The position numbers were made by a program, and so were the translations under genes. From UBA3210 sp963648895 (GTDB lineage Bacteria; Bacillota_I; Bacilli_A; RFN20; CAG-449): a stretch of DNA of 17,204 nt. Positions 1 through 7,183 of the stretch are shown here, piece by piece (within the stretch, counting starts at the first letter, position 1; every line of letters begins with the position of its first letter). The stretch covers positions 1 through 17,204 of the forward strand of contig CAVJGK010000017.1 of assembly GCA_963648895.1 (NCBI GenBank), read 5' to 3'. The notes below the pieces were generated by a model that was given only the letters and a program-made list of their open reading frames with translations, ran no database searches and was not told the origin of the DNA.

Positions 1-112
1 ATATATAACTATTAATGTATATACATCTATACGATTTTATAGTGAAAATAGATATAGAAATAGTCAAAATGTCCCATTAAAAATAAAAATGTTAACAAAT
101 TATAAAAAAGTG

Positions 113-140
113 TTGCATTTTCTTTAAAGTATGCTACAAT
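113..140 (+). promoter_or_regulatory. Promoter of the first lipoprotein gene
   Basis: A -35 element TTGCAT (113-118) and a -10 element TACAAT (135-140) are separated by 16 bp, and the -10 is preceded by TGC (132-134), giving an extended -10. It is followed by a strong ribosome binding site (GAAAGGAGAT, 171-180) in front of the ATG at 188. This is a sigma-A-like promoter by pattern only. Confidence 0.6.
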
Positions 141-187
141 GAGAGTGTAAAGAGATAACAAGTGCTTTACGAAAGGAGATTAAATAT

Positions 188-1810
188 ATGAATTTTAAAA
201 AATTGACACTTGGTGGATTATTATTCTCTTCTTTATTAACGGCTACAGCCTGCGGAGGAAATAATAATACTACCTCACAAACTAACGGAAATAGCGAAAC
301 TAACAACAACTTAACTTTAGACAAAACCTTACTAACAGATGAAGGATACCGTCGCTTAAGCAGCGAACCTACAACTGAAGACATTGATAAATGGATCGAT
401 CTTGTTATTGATAAAGGTGGAGACCTCATTACTGGTGGTATTTCTGCTTATGCAAAAACATTATGTATTAATTTATTAAAAGAATGTGGATTGGATCTTA
501 GAGATGCAACTACAAAAACATTAGAAAAGATTCAACAACAATTAGATCAACTTGAAAACAAGTTAAATTCTTTATGTGAAAAGATTGAAAAAGATCATTC
601 TGAAGAAGTTTTAAGCCCAGTATTAAAAGCGGTAAAAGACTGTTTATTCGATTATAAATCACCAGCGATTTATGGTATGGAATATTTAGTTAATCTTGAA
701 AAAGATACAACTTTAACTGAAGAAGAAATTGAAAAAGAACGTGTACAATTTTATCACGATATTGTAGAAGGTTTAACAACTGGTGGATTACCAATTGCAA
801 ATAGATTAATTAATTTATGTAATTATATCTTAAAACCTAATGATGCAAGTGGTAATAATATCTTCTATTATTATTTCAAAACAATTGCATGTACTGATGT
901 ATGGTCAATTCAAAGAGTCAAGAATTTAAAGAGCTTTATGGCTTATATTGATTCTGTATTATTATTAACAACTAACGTAGCTAAATTCCAAATGTATTAT
1001 TTAGCTCAAGGTAAAGGTGCTGCAGCTATTGCAACTTATGAAGGCCTTATGAATCAACTTGCTGATTCAGTTAATGCAGTTAACCAACTATTTAAAAATC
1101 AACTTGGTGCTTTAAAAGAATATGAAGATAAGGCTGCAGAAGGTCTTAATATCTTCTTAGAGACAGGTAAAGAATATTCAACTCGTTTAGCGACATTAAC
1201 TTATAACCCTAATGAAACTAATAACACTGGTGATTCAAGACAAGCTTTACTTTATGACTATACTGAAAAAAGAGGAGCACAAGGCATTATTGATAAGAAT
1301 GCGTTTAAATTAACTCCTGATGCAAGAACAGTTGAAGGGGTGGCCAATAGCTTCCGTGAATATGCAACTGCATATTGTGCACCAGATTATACAATTCAAG
1401 ATTATTTAACATTCTGTGGATTCTATGCAAATAATGAAGAATTATATCAAAATGCTGCAGGTTTATATAAAGGTGATTTCAAAACTATCAACTGCGGTAC
1501 ATGGAATGATGATCATGACTATTATGCAGGATATTATGATCAAAGATGTAATTATGTCAGTAAAAAAGTCTATGAAGTAGCGACATATCATGTTTGGATA
1601 ACTGAAATTGATCATGCGGATTTAAGAGTACTTGATAATAACTATTATATCTGCTTTGCTACTAAAGACAATGGTGTTGATTACTTAGATGGTAATTATA
1701 CTGAAACATATATGGAAGATGCTTGCTATAAAGTTCAAGAATCATGCCCTTATAGATATTCTTACACATCAATGAATAATGGTAAATATGCATTAAAAGA
1801 TAATTGGTAG
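188..1810 (+). CDS. Secreted lipoprotein of unknown function, 540 aa
   Basis: I do not recognise the family. The protein starts with a short basic n-region and a hydrophobic core ending in A-T-A-C, so Cys22 is the likely lipidated residue (a relaxed lipobox). An Asn/Thr-rich linker follows (about residues 24-45). Residues about 106-138 look like a coiled coil (LEKIQQQLDQLENKLNSL), and the rest up to about residue 335 is predicted by eye to be mainly helical with hydrophobic stretches (about 240-275). The C-terminal 160 residues are rich in Tyr, Asp and Cys and look like a globular domain. The start is fixed by GAAAGGAGAT seven bases upstream. The gene has its own promoter and terminator, so it is monocistronic. 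A helical toxin-like or adhesin-like surface protein is possible, but nothing in the sequence proves either. Confidence 0.85.
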   Translation: MNFKKLTLGGLLFSSLLTATACGGNNNTTSQTNGNSETNNNLTLDKTLLTDEGYRRLSSEPTTEDIDKWIDLVIDKGGDLITGGISAYAKTLCINLLKECGLDLRDATTKTLEKIQQQLDQLENKLNSLCEKIEKDHSEEVLSPVLKAVKDCLFDYKSPAIYGMEYLVNLEKDTTLTEEEIEKERVQFYHDIVEGLTTGGLPIANRLINLCNYILKPNDASGNNIFYYYFKTIACTDVWSIQRVKNLKSFMAYIDSVLLLTTNVAKFQMYYLAQGKGAAAIATYEGLMNQLADSVNAVNQLFKNQLGALKEYEDKAAEGLNIFLETGKEYSTRLATLTYNPNETNNTGDSRQALLYDYTEKRGAQGIIDKNAFKLTPDARTVEGVANSFREYATAYCAPDYTIQDYLTFCGFYANNEELYQNAAGLYKGDFKTINCGTWNDDHDYYAGYYDQRCNYVSKKVYEVATYHVWITEIDHADLRVLDNNYYICFATKDNGVDYLDGNYTETYMEDACYKVQESCPYRYSYTSMNNGKYALKDNW

Positions 1811-1819
1811 AAACAATTT

Positions 1820-1854
1820 AAGCTTAGTAAGATTTATTCTTACTAGGCTTTTTT
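1820..1854 (+). terminator. Rho-independent terminator of the lipoprotein gene
   Basis: A 13-bp stem with one G-T pair (AAGCTTAGTAAGA at 1820-1832 with TCTTACTAGGCTT at 1838-1850) closes a 5-nt loop and runs into six T residues (1849-1854). It begins ten bases after the stop codon. Confidence 0.85.
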
Positions 1855-1870
1855 ATACTTCTTTATGAGC

Positions 1871-1905
1871 AAAATAAAACAAGGAGACTTGATTACCTCC
1901 TTGTT
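1871..1905 (-). terminator. Terminator of the kdgT-budA operon
   Basis: Read on the minus strand, AACAAGGAG and CTCCTTGTT (1878-1886 and 1897-1905 in plus coordinates) form a 9-bp stem around a 10-nt loop, followed by a T-rich tail (TTATTTTG). It lies 13 bases past the budA stop and faces the terminator at 1820-1854, so the two converging units are insulated from each other. Confidence 0.75.
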
Positions 1906-1918
1906 GATTTATATATAA

Positions 1919-2629
1919 TTACTTATTTGAAGAACCTTCAACTTGCTTTGTTTTTTCTTTTAAATCTTCAGTTAAGTCCCAGTTTTCAAAACCTTTTGTA
2001 TGAGGTAACATTACATCCCATTTATTTAATTCATTAATTTTATAAGAGATATTATCACCTTTGAGTTTTAAAATATGACCCCCGTGAGAGAAATCTTTGC
2101 TTAAGAAGTGAATGTGCCATCCTGGTAAGTTCATGCCTTGGACATAGTTAGGACAATAAACACCAATTACATATCCTTCTTCTTTAAAGTCATATTCTCT
2201 TTGGTCTTTTGCGACTTTATATAAAGGTTCATAAGGTTCATCTTGTTTGAAACATGAACGAACTCTTACTTCGAATAATCCTTCCATTTTGATCATATAG
2301 AAGAAGTTTTTACTTGGAAGTGTGACTTCTAATTTTTGTTTTAATTCTTCAATATCGTTAAATGAGATATTTTCTTCTTTTACTTTTTCATCAAATTTTG
2401 TGATAGTAGCGAATGGTACTTTGATCTTATCTTCCATGACATATGTTTTACCATCGGCTCTAGAATCATAAGCTACACCATTTAAAAAGATAGCTTCACC
2501 ATCTAATCCTTCATAAGTTCCAATACCAATATCACCTTTTTTTAAAAGTTCACCGACTGTTACAGAACCATAATAATCACCCATCATTAAGCTATTTAAT
2601 GTGCCTACTTGTGTTAATACTTTTTTCAT
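1919..2629 (-). CDS. budA: Alpha-acetolactate decarboxylase
   Basis: This cytosolic metalloenzyme of the BudA/AlsD family converts 2-acetolactate to acetoin and CO2. The 236-aa length is normal. The diagnostic zinc site is present: GWHIHF around residues 170-175 and SHGGH around 181-185 give ligands His172, His174 and His185. The family's GTxxxLDGE-like segment is at 37-45 (GTYEGLDGE) and the conserved Arg-rich strand at about 119-125 (FEVRVRS). The start codon lies two bases after the stop of the upstream transporter gene, and its ribosome binding site (AGAGGTAA) overlaps that gene's last codons, so translation is probably coupled. No acetolactate synthase gene is in the window, so the acetolactate source is not visible here. 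The symbol alsD is also used for this gene. Confidence 0.93.
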   Translation of the reverse strand: MKKVLTQVGTLNSLMMGDYYGSVTVGELLKKGDIGIGTYEGLDGEAIFLNGVAYDSRADGKTYVMEDKIKVPFATITKFDEKVKEENISFNDIEELKQKLEVTLPSKNFFYMIKMEGLFEVRVRSCFKQDEPYEPLYKVAKDQREYDFKEEGYVIGVYCPNYVQGMNLPGWHIHFLSKDFSHGGHILKLKGDNISYKINELNKWDVMLPHTKGFENWDLTEDLKEKTKQVEGSSNK

Positions 2630-2631
2630 GT

Positions 2632-3786
2632 TTAATTACCTCTTTTCTTATACATGTTATTTTCATCGTATACTTTTTCAATTAATTCTGGATGTGTTTC
2701 ACCAAATACTCTTTTTACATCTTCTATTTTATCACCTTGGTGTGTTTTAAAATAATAAGTCATGACACCTTTTGTGAAGAATGGAGATAAGATATTGGTA
2801 ATTAGTAAGATAAATGCGAGAATAGAAACGCTATTGGCGGTTAATACACTTCCTTCAATACCACCGAATGAATATAAAGCAAACATTGCTGGAATTGATA
2901 AAGATACACCTGCTAAAGATGAAGAACCAACTGAAGCATAACCTGGTCTTTTTAAAGCAAAACGATCAACGATATATGGAATAATGATTGTAATTGCCCA
3001 GAATATTAAAGTTAAAACAACCGCGGCTAATAATACAGATGGTTGGAATGCATTAACTAAGTTAATTGTAGAACCAAATTCAAATCCTAAGAATGGGAGA
3101 ATAATTGTATTTCCACCTTTAAAGATTTCTCTAATCTTTGAATCAAGGTTACCTAGAATAAATCCTAGAATGAATGGGATAAGCAATGAAAAGATTTGAA
3201 CAACTTTTGTTAAAGTTTCACTGCTTGAATCTCCGCTTAGACTACCAAATGAACTAATAAATATGAATGGTAATAAAGGCATAGATAATATTAACATGAC
3301 AGGGAATGCTGCTCTATCAGAATTATCTGCATATGGAGGAATAATCCCCATATATAATGCTGCATTGGCTGAAGTTACTACGCATGTAAATGTAATAAAG
3401 TCGATACCTAAGAATCCTTGAGGACCAAAGATGAAGAAATATGCTACACATATAGCATAAGCTGGAATTAATCTTGCAATTAATAACCAGAAACCTCTTT
3501 TAAATACGTCAACAAAGTCGTGAGGTTTAATCATTGTACCAGTGCAGAATAACATCAAACCAATTAAAAGCATTTGACCAGTTTTACCAAATAAATCTTT
3601 CATTGGATTGCCTAAGAATTCCCAAAGGGTTTGACCTTGGCCGGCAACTCCTGTGCCAAGACCACATTGAACAGTGATAGTGCAGATAATCGCACTTATT
3701 ACTAATGGAACGAACATTGTTCCGGCAGGAATTTTATTTAGAAATGCCCAAATTCCTACGTTAAAAGGCTTTTTTTCTTTTGCCAT
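2632..3786 (-). CDS. KdgT-family (2-keto-3-deoxygluconate permease-like) membrane transporter
   Basis: This is an integral membrane protein of about ten hydrophobic segments. The N-terminus has the family signature (LNKIPAGTMFVPLVISAII, residues about 16-34), and further typical segments are LMLFCTGTMIKP and the Gly/Ser-rich SVGSSSLAGVSLSIPAMF. KdgT proteins move 2-keto-3-deoxygluconate with protons. At 384 aa this one is longer than E. coli KdgT (about 327 aa), mainly through a charged, probably cytosolic C-terminal tail (about residues 345-384). It is the first gene of a two-gene operon with acetolactate decarboxylase, with only two bases between them. No KDG catabolic gene (kdgK, kdgA) is near, so the substrate may be another small keto or hydroxy acid, possibly acetolactate; that is inference. 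The start is supported by GAAAGGAAG upstream of the ATG. Confidence 0.85.
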   Translation of the reverse strand: MAKEKKPFNVGIWAFLNKIPAGTMFVPLVISAIICTITVQCGLGTGVAGQGQTLWEFLGNPMKDLFGKTGQMLLIGLMLFCTGTMIKPHDFVDVFKRGFWLLIARLIPAYAICVAYFFIFGPQGFLGIDFITFTCVVTSANAALYMGIIPPYADNSDRAAFPVMLILSMPLLPFIFISSFGSLSGDSSSETLTKVVQIFSLLIPFILGFILGNLDSKIREIFKGGNTIILPFLGFEFGSTINLVNAFQPSVLLAAVVLTLIFWAITIIIPYIVDRFALKRPGYASVGSSSLAGVSLSIPAMFALYSFGGIEGSVLTANSVSILAFILLITNILSPFFTKGVMTYYFKTHQGDKIEDVKRVFGETHPELIEKVYDENNMYKKRGN

Positions 3787-3813
3787 TTTTTCTTCCTTTC
3801 AAATAACACGTAT

Positions 3814-3842
3814 ATTATAGAAAGGTTAATCTTGAATATAAT
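3814..3842 (-). promoter_or_regulatory. Promoter of the kdgT-budA operon
   Basis: On the minus strand a perfect TATAAT (3819-3814) is preceded at 16 bp by a weak -35 (TTATAT, about 3841-3836). A poor -35 is what an activator-dependent promoter would show. The palindrome at 3874-3888 lies roughly 75 bp upstream of the predicted start point. Confidence 0.45.
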
Positions 3843-3860
3843 GTTCCATAAACGTAAAAT
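3832..3860 (+). promoter_or_regulatory. Promoter of the PucR/CdaR-type regulator gene
   Basis: TTGAAT (3832-3837) and TAAAAT (3855-3860) are separated by 17 bp. The predicted transcription start, near 3867, is just ahead of the palindrome at 3874-3888. The element overlaps the divergent kdgT-budA promoter region. Confidence 0.5.
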
Positions 3861-3873
3861 TAAATAAGAAAAC

Positions 3874-3888
3874 TGTGCCAATGGCACA
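3874..3888. promoter_or_regulatory. Perfect palindrome, likely operator of the divergent regulator
   Basis: TGTGCCA-a-TGGCACA is a perfect 7+7 bp inverted repeat around one base, GC-rich in very AT-rich surroundings. It sits three bases ahead of the GGAG ribosome binding site (3891-3894) of the regulator gene. It would be downstream of the regulator's start point and upstream of the kdgT-budA promoter, a layout that suits autorepression together with activation of the operon. The binding protein is inferred. Confidence 0.6.
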
Positions 3889-3899
3889 ATGGAGAAAAT

Positions 3900-5069
3900 A
3901 TGGATATTGAAATATTAAAACAAGAAGATAAATGCTATTCATTAAAAGAATTATTAAACCTATATACTAAATATATTAAAAATCCAATGGTTGTAATTAA
4001 TCATAACTATGAACTTATTTATTATACTAATTCTAATAACGTCGATGATGTTTTTAAACAAGCAACCAAGATGGGTGCTTGGTCTTTAGAATTGATCACC
4101 ATTGCCAATAAGACATTTAAAAATAATGATGATAAATATGCCATTATTGATTCTATTAATAAAGAGCAAAGAAGATTATTTTATAAACTTGAACATGGGG
4201 ATAACTTAGGATATTTAGTATTATTAGAAGAAAAAGATTCCAATCTTGATTCTTTAGATATGGAAATACTTGAACATCTTTCTAATTCAATTGGTAAAAT
4301 CCTTTATTTGAAGAAAAATGAAAGCAATAATAAAAATATTCAAATATTTTATAAATCATTATTAAATTCTGAATATAAAACAAAAGATATCTTAAATACT
4401 AAAATTAAAGAATATAAGATCAATTTAAAATCTAGTCTTTTATTAATTTCTTTAAGCGATGCTTCTGTTCATGAAAATAACTTCTTAAAAGCTAAGTTAG
4501 AACATATTTTATCAGTTGAAACAATCTTTGCTTATGGCAATAATGCCTTAGTATTTTTTAATAATAAAGAATTACCTATAAGTGAGATTACAGACTTTTT
4601 AATTGATAATCATTTAACTGCATTATATGTTAATAAAATTTATGATTATTTTAAATTTGATACTTATTATAAGAGTTTATCTTCTTTATTAGAATTTTTA
4701 AAATCTAATAGCAAAAGTGTTTTATATTATGAACATGAATATAAGATGTATCTTCCATTATTAGGAGATAAAATATCTTTAGATGAGATCACTAATTTTA
4801 TCGATACAAAGATCTTACAAATATATCAAGATGATGTTAAAGATAACACTGATAACATCGATACATTGTATTATTATTTGTCTTATGATAAAAGTTTAAA
4901 TAAAACTGCTTCAAAATTATATATTCATAAAAATACAGTATCATATAGATTATTAAAAATAAGTGATATTTATGATGTAGATTTTAATGATTTAATCATG
5001 AATAAAGTTTATTTATATTCAATATTCTTAGTTAAATTCTATGATTATAAATTAAATTTAAACAAATAA
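3900..5069 (+). CDS. PucR/CdaR-type transcriptional regulator
   Basis: A 389-aa cytosolic regulator. The C-terminal region (about residues 318-376) carries the helix-turn-helix typical of PucR/CdaR proteins (HTH_30): SLNKTASKLYIHKNTVSYRL followed by LLKISDIYDVDFND. The N-terminal part (about 20-140) looks like a small sensory domain of PAS/GAF type, and the middle (about 150-280) resembles the GGDEF-like region common in this family; both are judged from pattern and position only. In E. coli the relative CdaR responds to sugar acids. The gene is transcribed away from kdgT-budA with a 113-bp shared promoter region containing a perfect palindrome, so it most likely controls that operon and itself. 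GGAG stands five bases before the ATG. I see no clear terminator after it before the hipB promoter. Confidence 0.8.
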   Translation: MDIEILKQEDKCYSLKELLNLYTKYIKNPMVVINHNYELIYYTNSNNVDDVFKQATKMGAWSLELITIANKTFKNNDDKYAIIDSINKEQRRLFYKLEHGDNLGYLVLLEEKDSNLDSLDMEILEHLSNSIGKILYLKKNESNNKNIQIFYKSLLNSEYKTKDILNTKIKEYKINLKSSLLLISLSDASVHENNFLKAKLEHILSVETIFAYGNNALVFFNNKELPISEITDFLIDNHLTALYVNKIYDYFKFDTYYKSLSSLLEFLKSNSKSVLYYEHEYKMYLPLLGDKISLDEITNFIDTKILQIYQDDVKDNTDNIDTLYYYLSYDKSLNKTASKLYIHKNTVSYRLLKISDIYDVDFNDLIMNKVYLYSIFLVKFYDYKLNLNK

Positions 5070-5105
5070 TCGATCGTTATCTATTAAGACCCTAATAATT
5101 AAAAC

Positions 5106-5134
5106 CTTGATGAATTATATAAAATACTGTATAA
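5106..5134 (+). promoter_or_regulatory. Promoter of the hipB-hipA-GNAT operon
   Basis: TTGATG (5106-5111) and a perfect TATAAT (5129-5134) are 17 bp apart. The predicted start point, near 5141, falls inside the first of the two repeated operator-like sequences, so a bound repressor would block it. Confidence 0.6.
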
Positions 5135-5138
5135 TATT

Positions 5139-5201
5139 TATAGACAAAATATTATCTATTTATATGTAAAACGAAATAAAATAGACAAAATATTATCTAT
5201 T
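5139..5201. promoter_or_regulatory. Paired HipB-type operators (two copies of a 20-bp quasi-palindrome)
   Basis: ATAGACAAAATATTATCTAT occurs at 5139-5158 and again, identically, at 5181-5200; both copies are followed by a T. Each copy is an inverted repeat (arms ATAGA and TCTAT, 8 of 10 base pairs matching). The centres are 42 bp apart, about four helical turns, so two repressor dimers would lie on the same face. A further half-site, TTATCTATT, is at 5077-5085. The second copy ends just before the hipB ribosome binding site. E. coli HipB is known to bind several short inverted repeats in its own promoter, which supports the reading. Confidence 0.7.
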
Positions 5202-5215
5202 GAGTGAGGTACTAT

Positions 5216-5488
5216 ATGGTATTTGAAACAACAGATGAAATTATTAAAAATGTAGCGACAAGATTTAAGAAAATTAGAAAGAGTAAAAATATAACTCAAC
5301 TTCAATTATCTAAAATGTCTAATGTTTCTTATGGAACTATTAAAAGATTTGAAACAACAGGAGAAATTTCTCTTAGCTCTTTGACCAAACTTTGCGTTTC
5401 TTTAGATATTGTGGAAAACATTCAAGATTTATTCACTAATGTTACTTTTTCTAATATTGATGAGGTAATTAGATATGGAAAAAATTAA
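5216..5488 (+). CDS. hipB: HipB-like antitoxin, XRE-family DNA-binding protein
   Basis: A 90-aa protein with one Cro/C1-type helix-turn-helix (about residues 15-70; key segment TQLQLSKMSNVSYGTIKRFE). I chose ATG 5216 because GAGGT (5206-5210) is five bases upstream; the in-frame GTG at 5204 lies at the edge of that ribosome binding site and is unlikely to be used. HipB proteins neutralise the HipA kinase and repress their own operon as dimers. The paired operators directly upstream fit that role. The last 14 bases overlap the start of hipA, so the two are translationally coupled. As an alternative it could be a plain XRE repressor, but the following HipA-family gene makes antitoxin the best reading. 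Confidence 0.85.
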   Translation: MVFETTDEIIKNVATRFKKIRKSKNITQLQLSKMSNVSYGTIKRFETTGEISLSSLTKLCVSLDIVENIQDLFTNVTFSNIDEVIRYGKN

Positions 5489-6572
5489 TGTTTATTACCA
5501 CGATAAAATAGTTGGATATATTGCCAAATACGAAAGTATGTATGCTTTTGAATATGATGAAACTTGGCTAGAAACAGGATTTTCTATTTCTCCATTTACT
5601 TTACCTTTAAAAAAGGGCGTATTTATTCCAAAAAAGATGGTGCTTAACGGCTTCTTTGGCGTATTTGCTGATAGTCAACCTGATCAATGGGGAAACTTAT
5701 TATTAGATAGATATTTAAAAAAACAAGGTATTGATAACTTTGATGGACTAGTTAGACTTTCTTTAATAGGTAAAAATGGAATGGGCGGATTAGAATATCA
5801 ACCTAATTATGAAATGAAAGAAACCTTTGCTTTTGATTTAGATAAATATCAAAATGAAGCGAATAATATTTTAAATCATCAAAATGATCAAGATATTGAT
5901 TATTTATATCATTTTGGAGGTTCATCTGGAGGAGAACAACCTAAAGCTTTAATTAATATCGATGGAGAAGATTGGATTATTAAATTCGAATCTCGTTTTG
6001 ATTTTGAAAATTTTGGAGAATGTGAATACAACTACGCTTTAGCGTGTAAAGAAATAGGCATTGATATGCCTGAAGTTAAATTATTTCCATCTAAAACTAA
6101 TAATGGCTATTTTGGAATAAAAAGATTTGATCGAGTTAATGGAAATAAAGTTCATATGATTACTGCCGCGGCTCTTTTAGAAGCGGATTTTAGAAACCCT
6201 TGTTTAGATTATTCTGACTTATTTAAATTAACCAATATATTAACAAATAATAATTTAATTGATATTAAAAACTTATTTTTAAGAATGTGTTTTAATGTGT
6301 TCGCACATAATTTAGATGACCATGCAAAGAATTTTTCTTTTATCTATGATGAAGAAAATAAAACTTATCGTTTATCTCCTGCTTATGATATGGTTTATAG
6401 TTCTACTTATTACAATGAACATACTACTTCTATTAATGGAAAAGGAACTAATATCTTAGATAGTGATTTAATAAGGGTTGGAAAAATTGCAGGATTAGAT
6501 GAAAAATATATGAAAGAAGCTATTGATAAAATAAAAGATATCGTTAATAAAAGATTATCTAAATATTTATAA
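5475..6572 (+). CDS. hipA: HipA-family serine/threonine kinase toxin
   Basis: A 365-aa protein, shorter than E. coli HipA (440 aa). The N-terminal subdomain (about residues 4-105) contains the family's FGVFADSQPDQWGNLLLDR segment. A Gly/Ser-rich loop GGSSGGEQPK (148-157) corresponds to the regulated P-loop region; WIIKFE (167-172) holds the likely ATP-binding Lys170. The catalytic segment DDHAKN (281-286) and PAYDMV (with the metal-binding Asp) complete the kinase core, so it looks catalytically intact. E. coli HipA phosphorylates glutamyl-tRNA synthetase and causes dormancy; the target here is unknown. GAGGT (5462-5466) precedes the ATG inside hipB. The stop TAA shares its last base with an ATG of the next frame, showing a compact three-gene operon. 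Serines 150/151 are candidates for autophosphorylation. Confidence 0.9.
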   Translation: MEKINVYYHDKIVGYIAKYESMYAFEYDETWLETGFSISPFTLPLKKGVFIPKKMVLNGFFGVFADSQPDQWGNLLLDRYLKKQGIDNFDGLVRLSLIGKNGMGGLEYQPNYEMKETFAFDLDKYQNEANNILNHQNDQDIDYLYHFGGSSGGEQPKALINIDGEDWIIKFESRFDFENFGECEYNYALACKEIGIDMPEVKLFPSKTNNGYFGIKRFDRVNGNKVHMITAAALLEADFRNPCLDYSDLFKLTNILTNNNLIDIKNLFLRMCFNVFAHNLDDHAKNFSFIYDEENKTYRLSPAYDMVYSSTYYNEHTTSINGKGTNILDSDLIRVGKIAGLDEKYMKEAIDKIKDIVNKRLSKYL

Positions 6573-6583
6573 TGGAGAATATT

Positions 6584-7183
6584 ATGAAAATTGAAAATAT
6601 TAAATCGGAAGACATTGCTAGGTGTGTGGAAATATATAATTATTATATTATTAATACTTGCCATACCTTAGAAGAAGAAATTGTAAGTGAAGAAACTTTC
6701 AAAAATAGAGTAGAAACTATTTCTAGTAAATACCCATATATTGTTTATAAAAATGATGATAATGTGGTTTTAGGATACGCCTATGTACACGCATTTCATG
6801 AAAGAAGTGCATTTAAAAAGAGCGTAGAATTATCTATCTATGTGGATAAAGATCATCTAAATGAACATATTGGACAAGCTTTATTTGATGAAATAATAAA
6901 ACTAGTAAGAAATGAAGGATATACCAATGTAATATCAGTAATTACAGAAGAAAATAAAAAATCATTATCTTTCCATTTTAAAAATGGCTTCATATTAGAA
7001 GGTACATTACATAATATCGCTTATAAATTAAATAATGATGTATCTGTTTGTTATTTAAGAAAAAAACTTAAAATAAAAAAGCGCATGTGCGCTTATTTAA
7101 TGTTTAATAATGCATTCCATGATGCAACTTCTTCTGCATCTGGAATAAAGATTTCTGGAACGTTACGGAATAATTCAAAATAA
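6584..7183 (+). CDS. GNAT-family N-acetyltransferase with an antisense-encoded C-terminal tail
   Basis: A 199-aa GNAT protein resembling the phosphinothricin/amino-acid N-acetyltransferase (Pat-like) group: the acetyl-CoA loop region is ELSIYVDKDHLNEHIGQALF (about 82-101), followed by TEENKKSLSFHFKNGFILEG (121-140), which matches the usual ...N..S...H...GF..EG pattern. The loop lacks the usual Arg/Gln-x-x-Gly-x-Gly/Ala in perfect form. ATG 6584 is preferred because GGAG (6574-6577) is six bases upstream; an ATG at 6572 overlaps the hipA stop but has no ribosome binding site. The family normally ends near residue 162; the last ~37 residues are read through the hpt terminator hairpin and 91 bases of antisense hpt, and are probably not functional. 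The substrate is unknown. Confidence 0.8.
   Translation: MKIENIKSEDIARCVEIYNYYIINTCHTLEEEIVSEETFKNRVETISSKYPYIVYKNDDNVVLGYAYVHAFHERSAFKKSVELSIYVDKDHLNEHIGQALFDEIIKLVRNEGYTNVISVITEENKKSLSFHFKNGFILEGTLHNIAYKLNNDVSVCYLRKKLKIKKRMCAYLMFNNAFHDATSSASGIKISGTLRNNSK
7071..7092 (-). terminator. Terminator of hpt, inside the GNAT reading frame
   Basis: GCGCA-TG-TGCGC (7081-7092) forms a short GC-rich hairpin directly after the hpt stop. On the minus strand it is followed by TTTTTTATTTT, a good U-tract. On the plus strand it is followed only by TTATTTAA, so it would work weakly, if at all, for the hipBA-GNAT operon. Confidence 0.7.

Noticed and set aside
15..26. ATGTATATACAT palindrome near the left edge
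   Set aside because: A 12-bp alternating AT-rich palindrome is expected by chance in this base composition, and no gene is close enough to give it a role.
2984..3199. Plus-strand open frame opposite the KdgT-family gene
   Set aside because: Lies wholly antisense to a recognisable membrane transporter and has no ribosome binding site.
5204..5215. GTG start for hipB
   Set aside because: The GTG abuts the GAGGT ribosome binding site that serves ATG 5216.
6410..6664. Minus-strand open frame over the hipA/GNAT junction
   Set aside because: Antisense to two overlapping recognised genes, with no motif or ribosome binding site.
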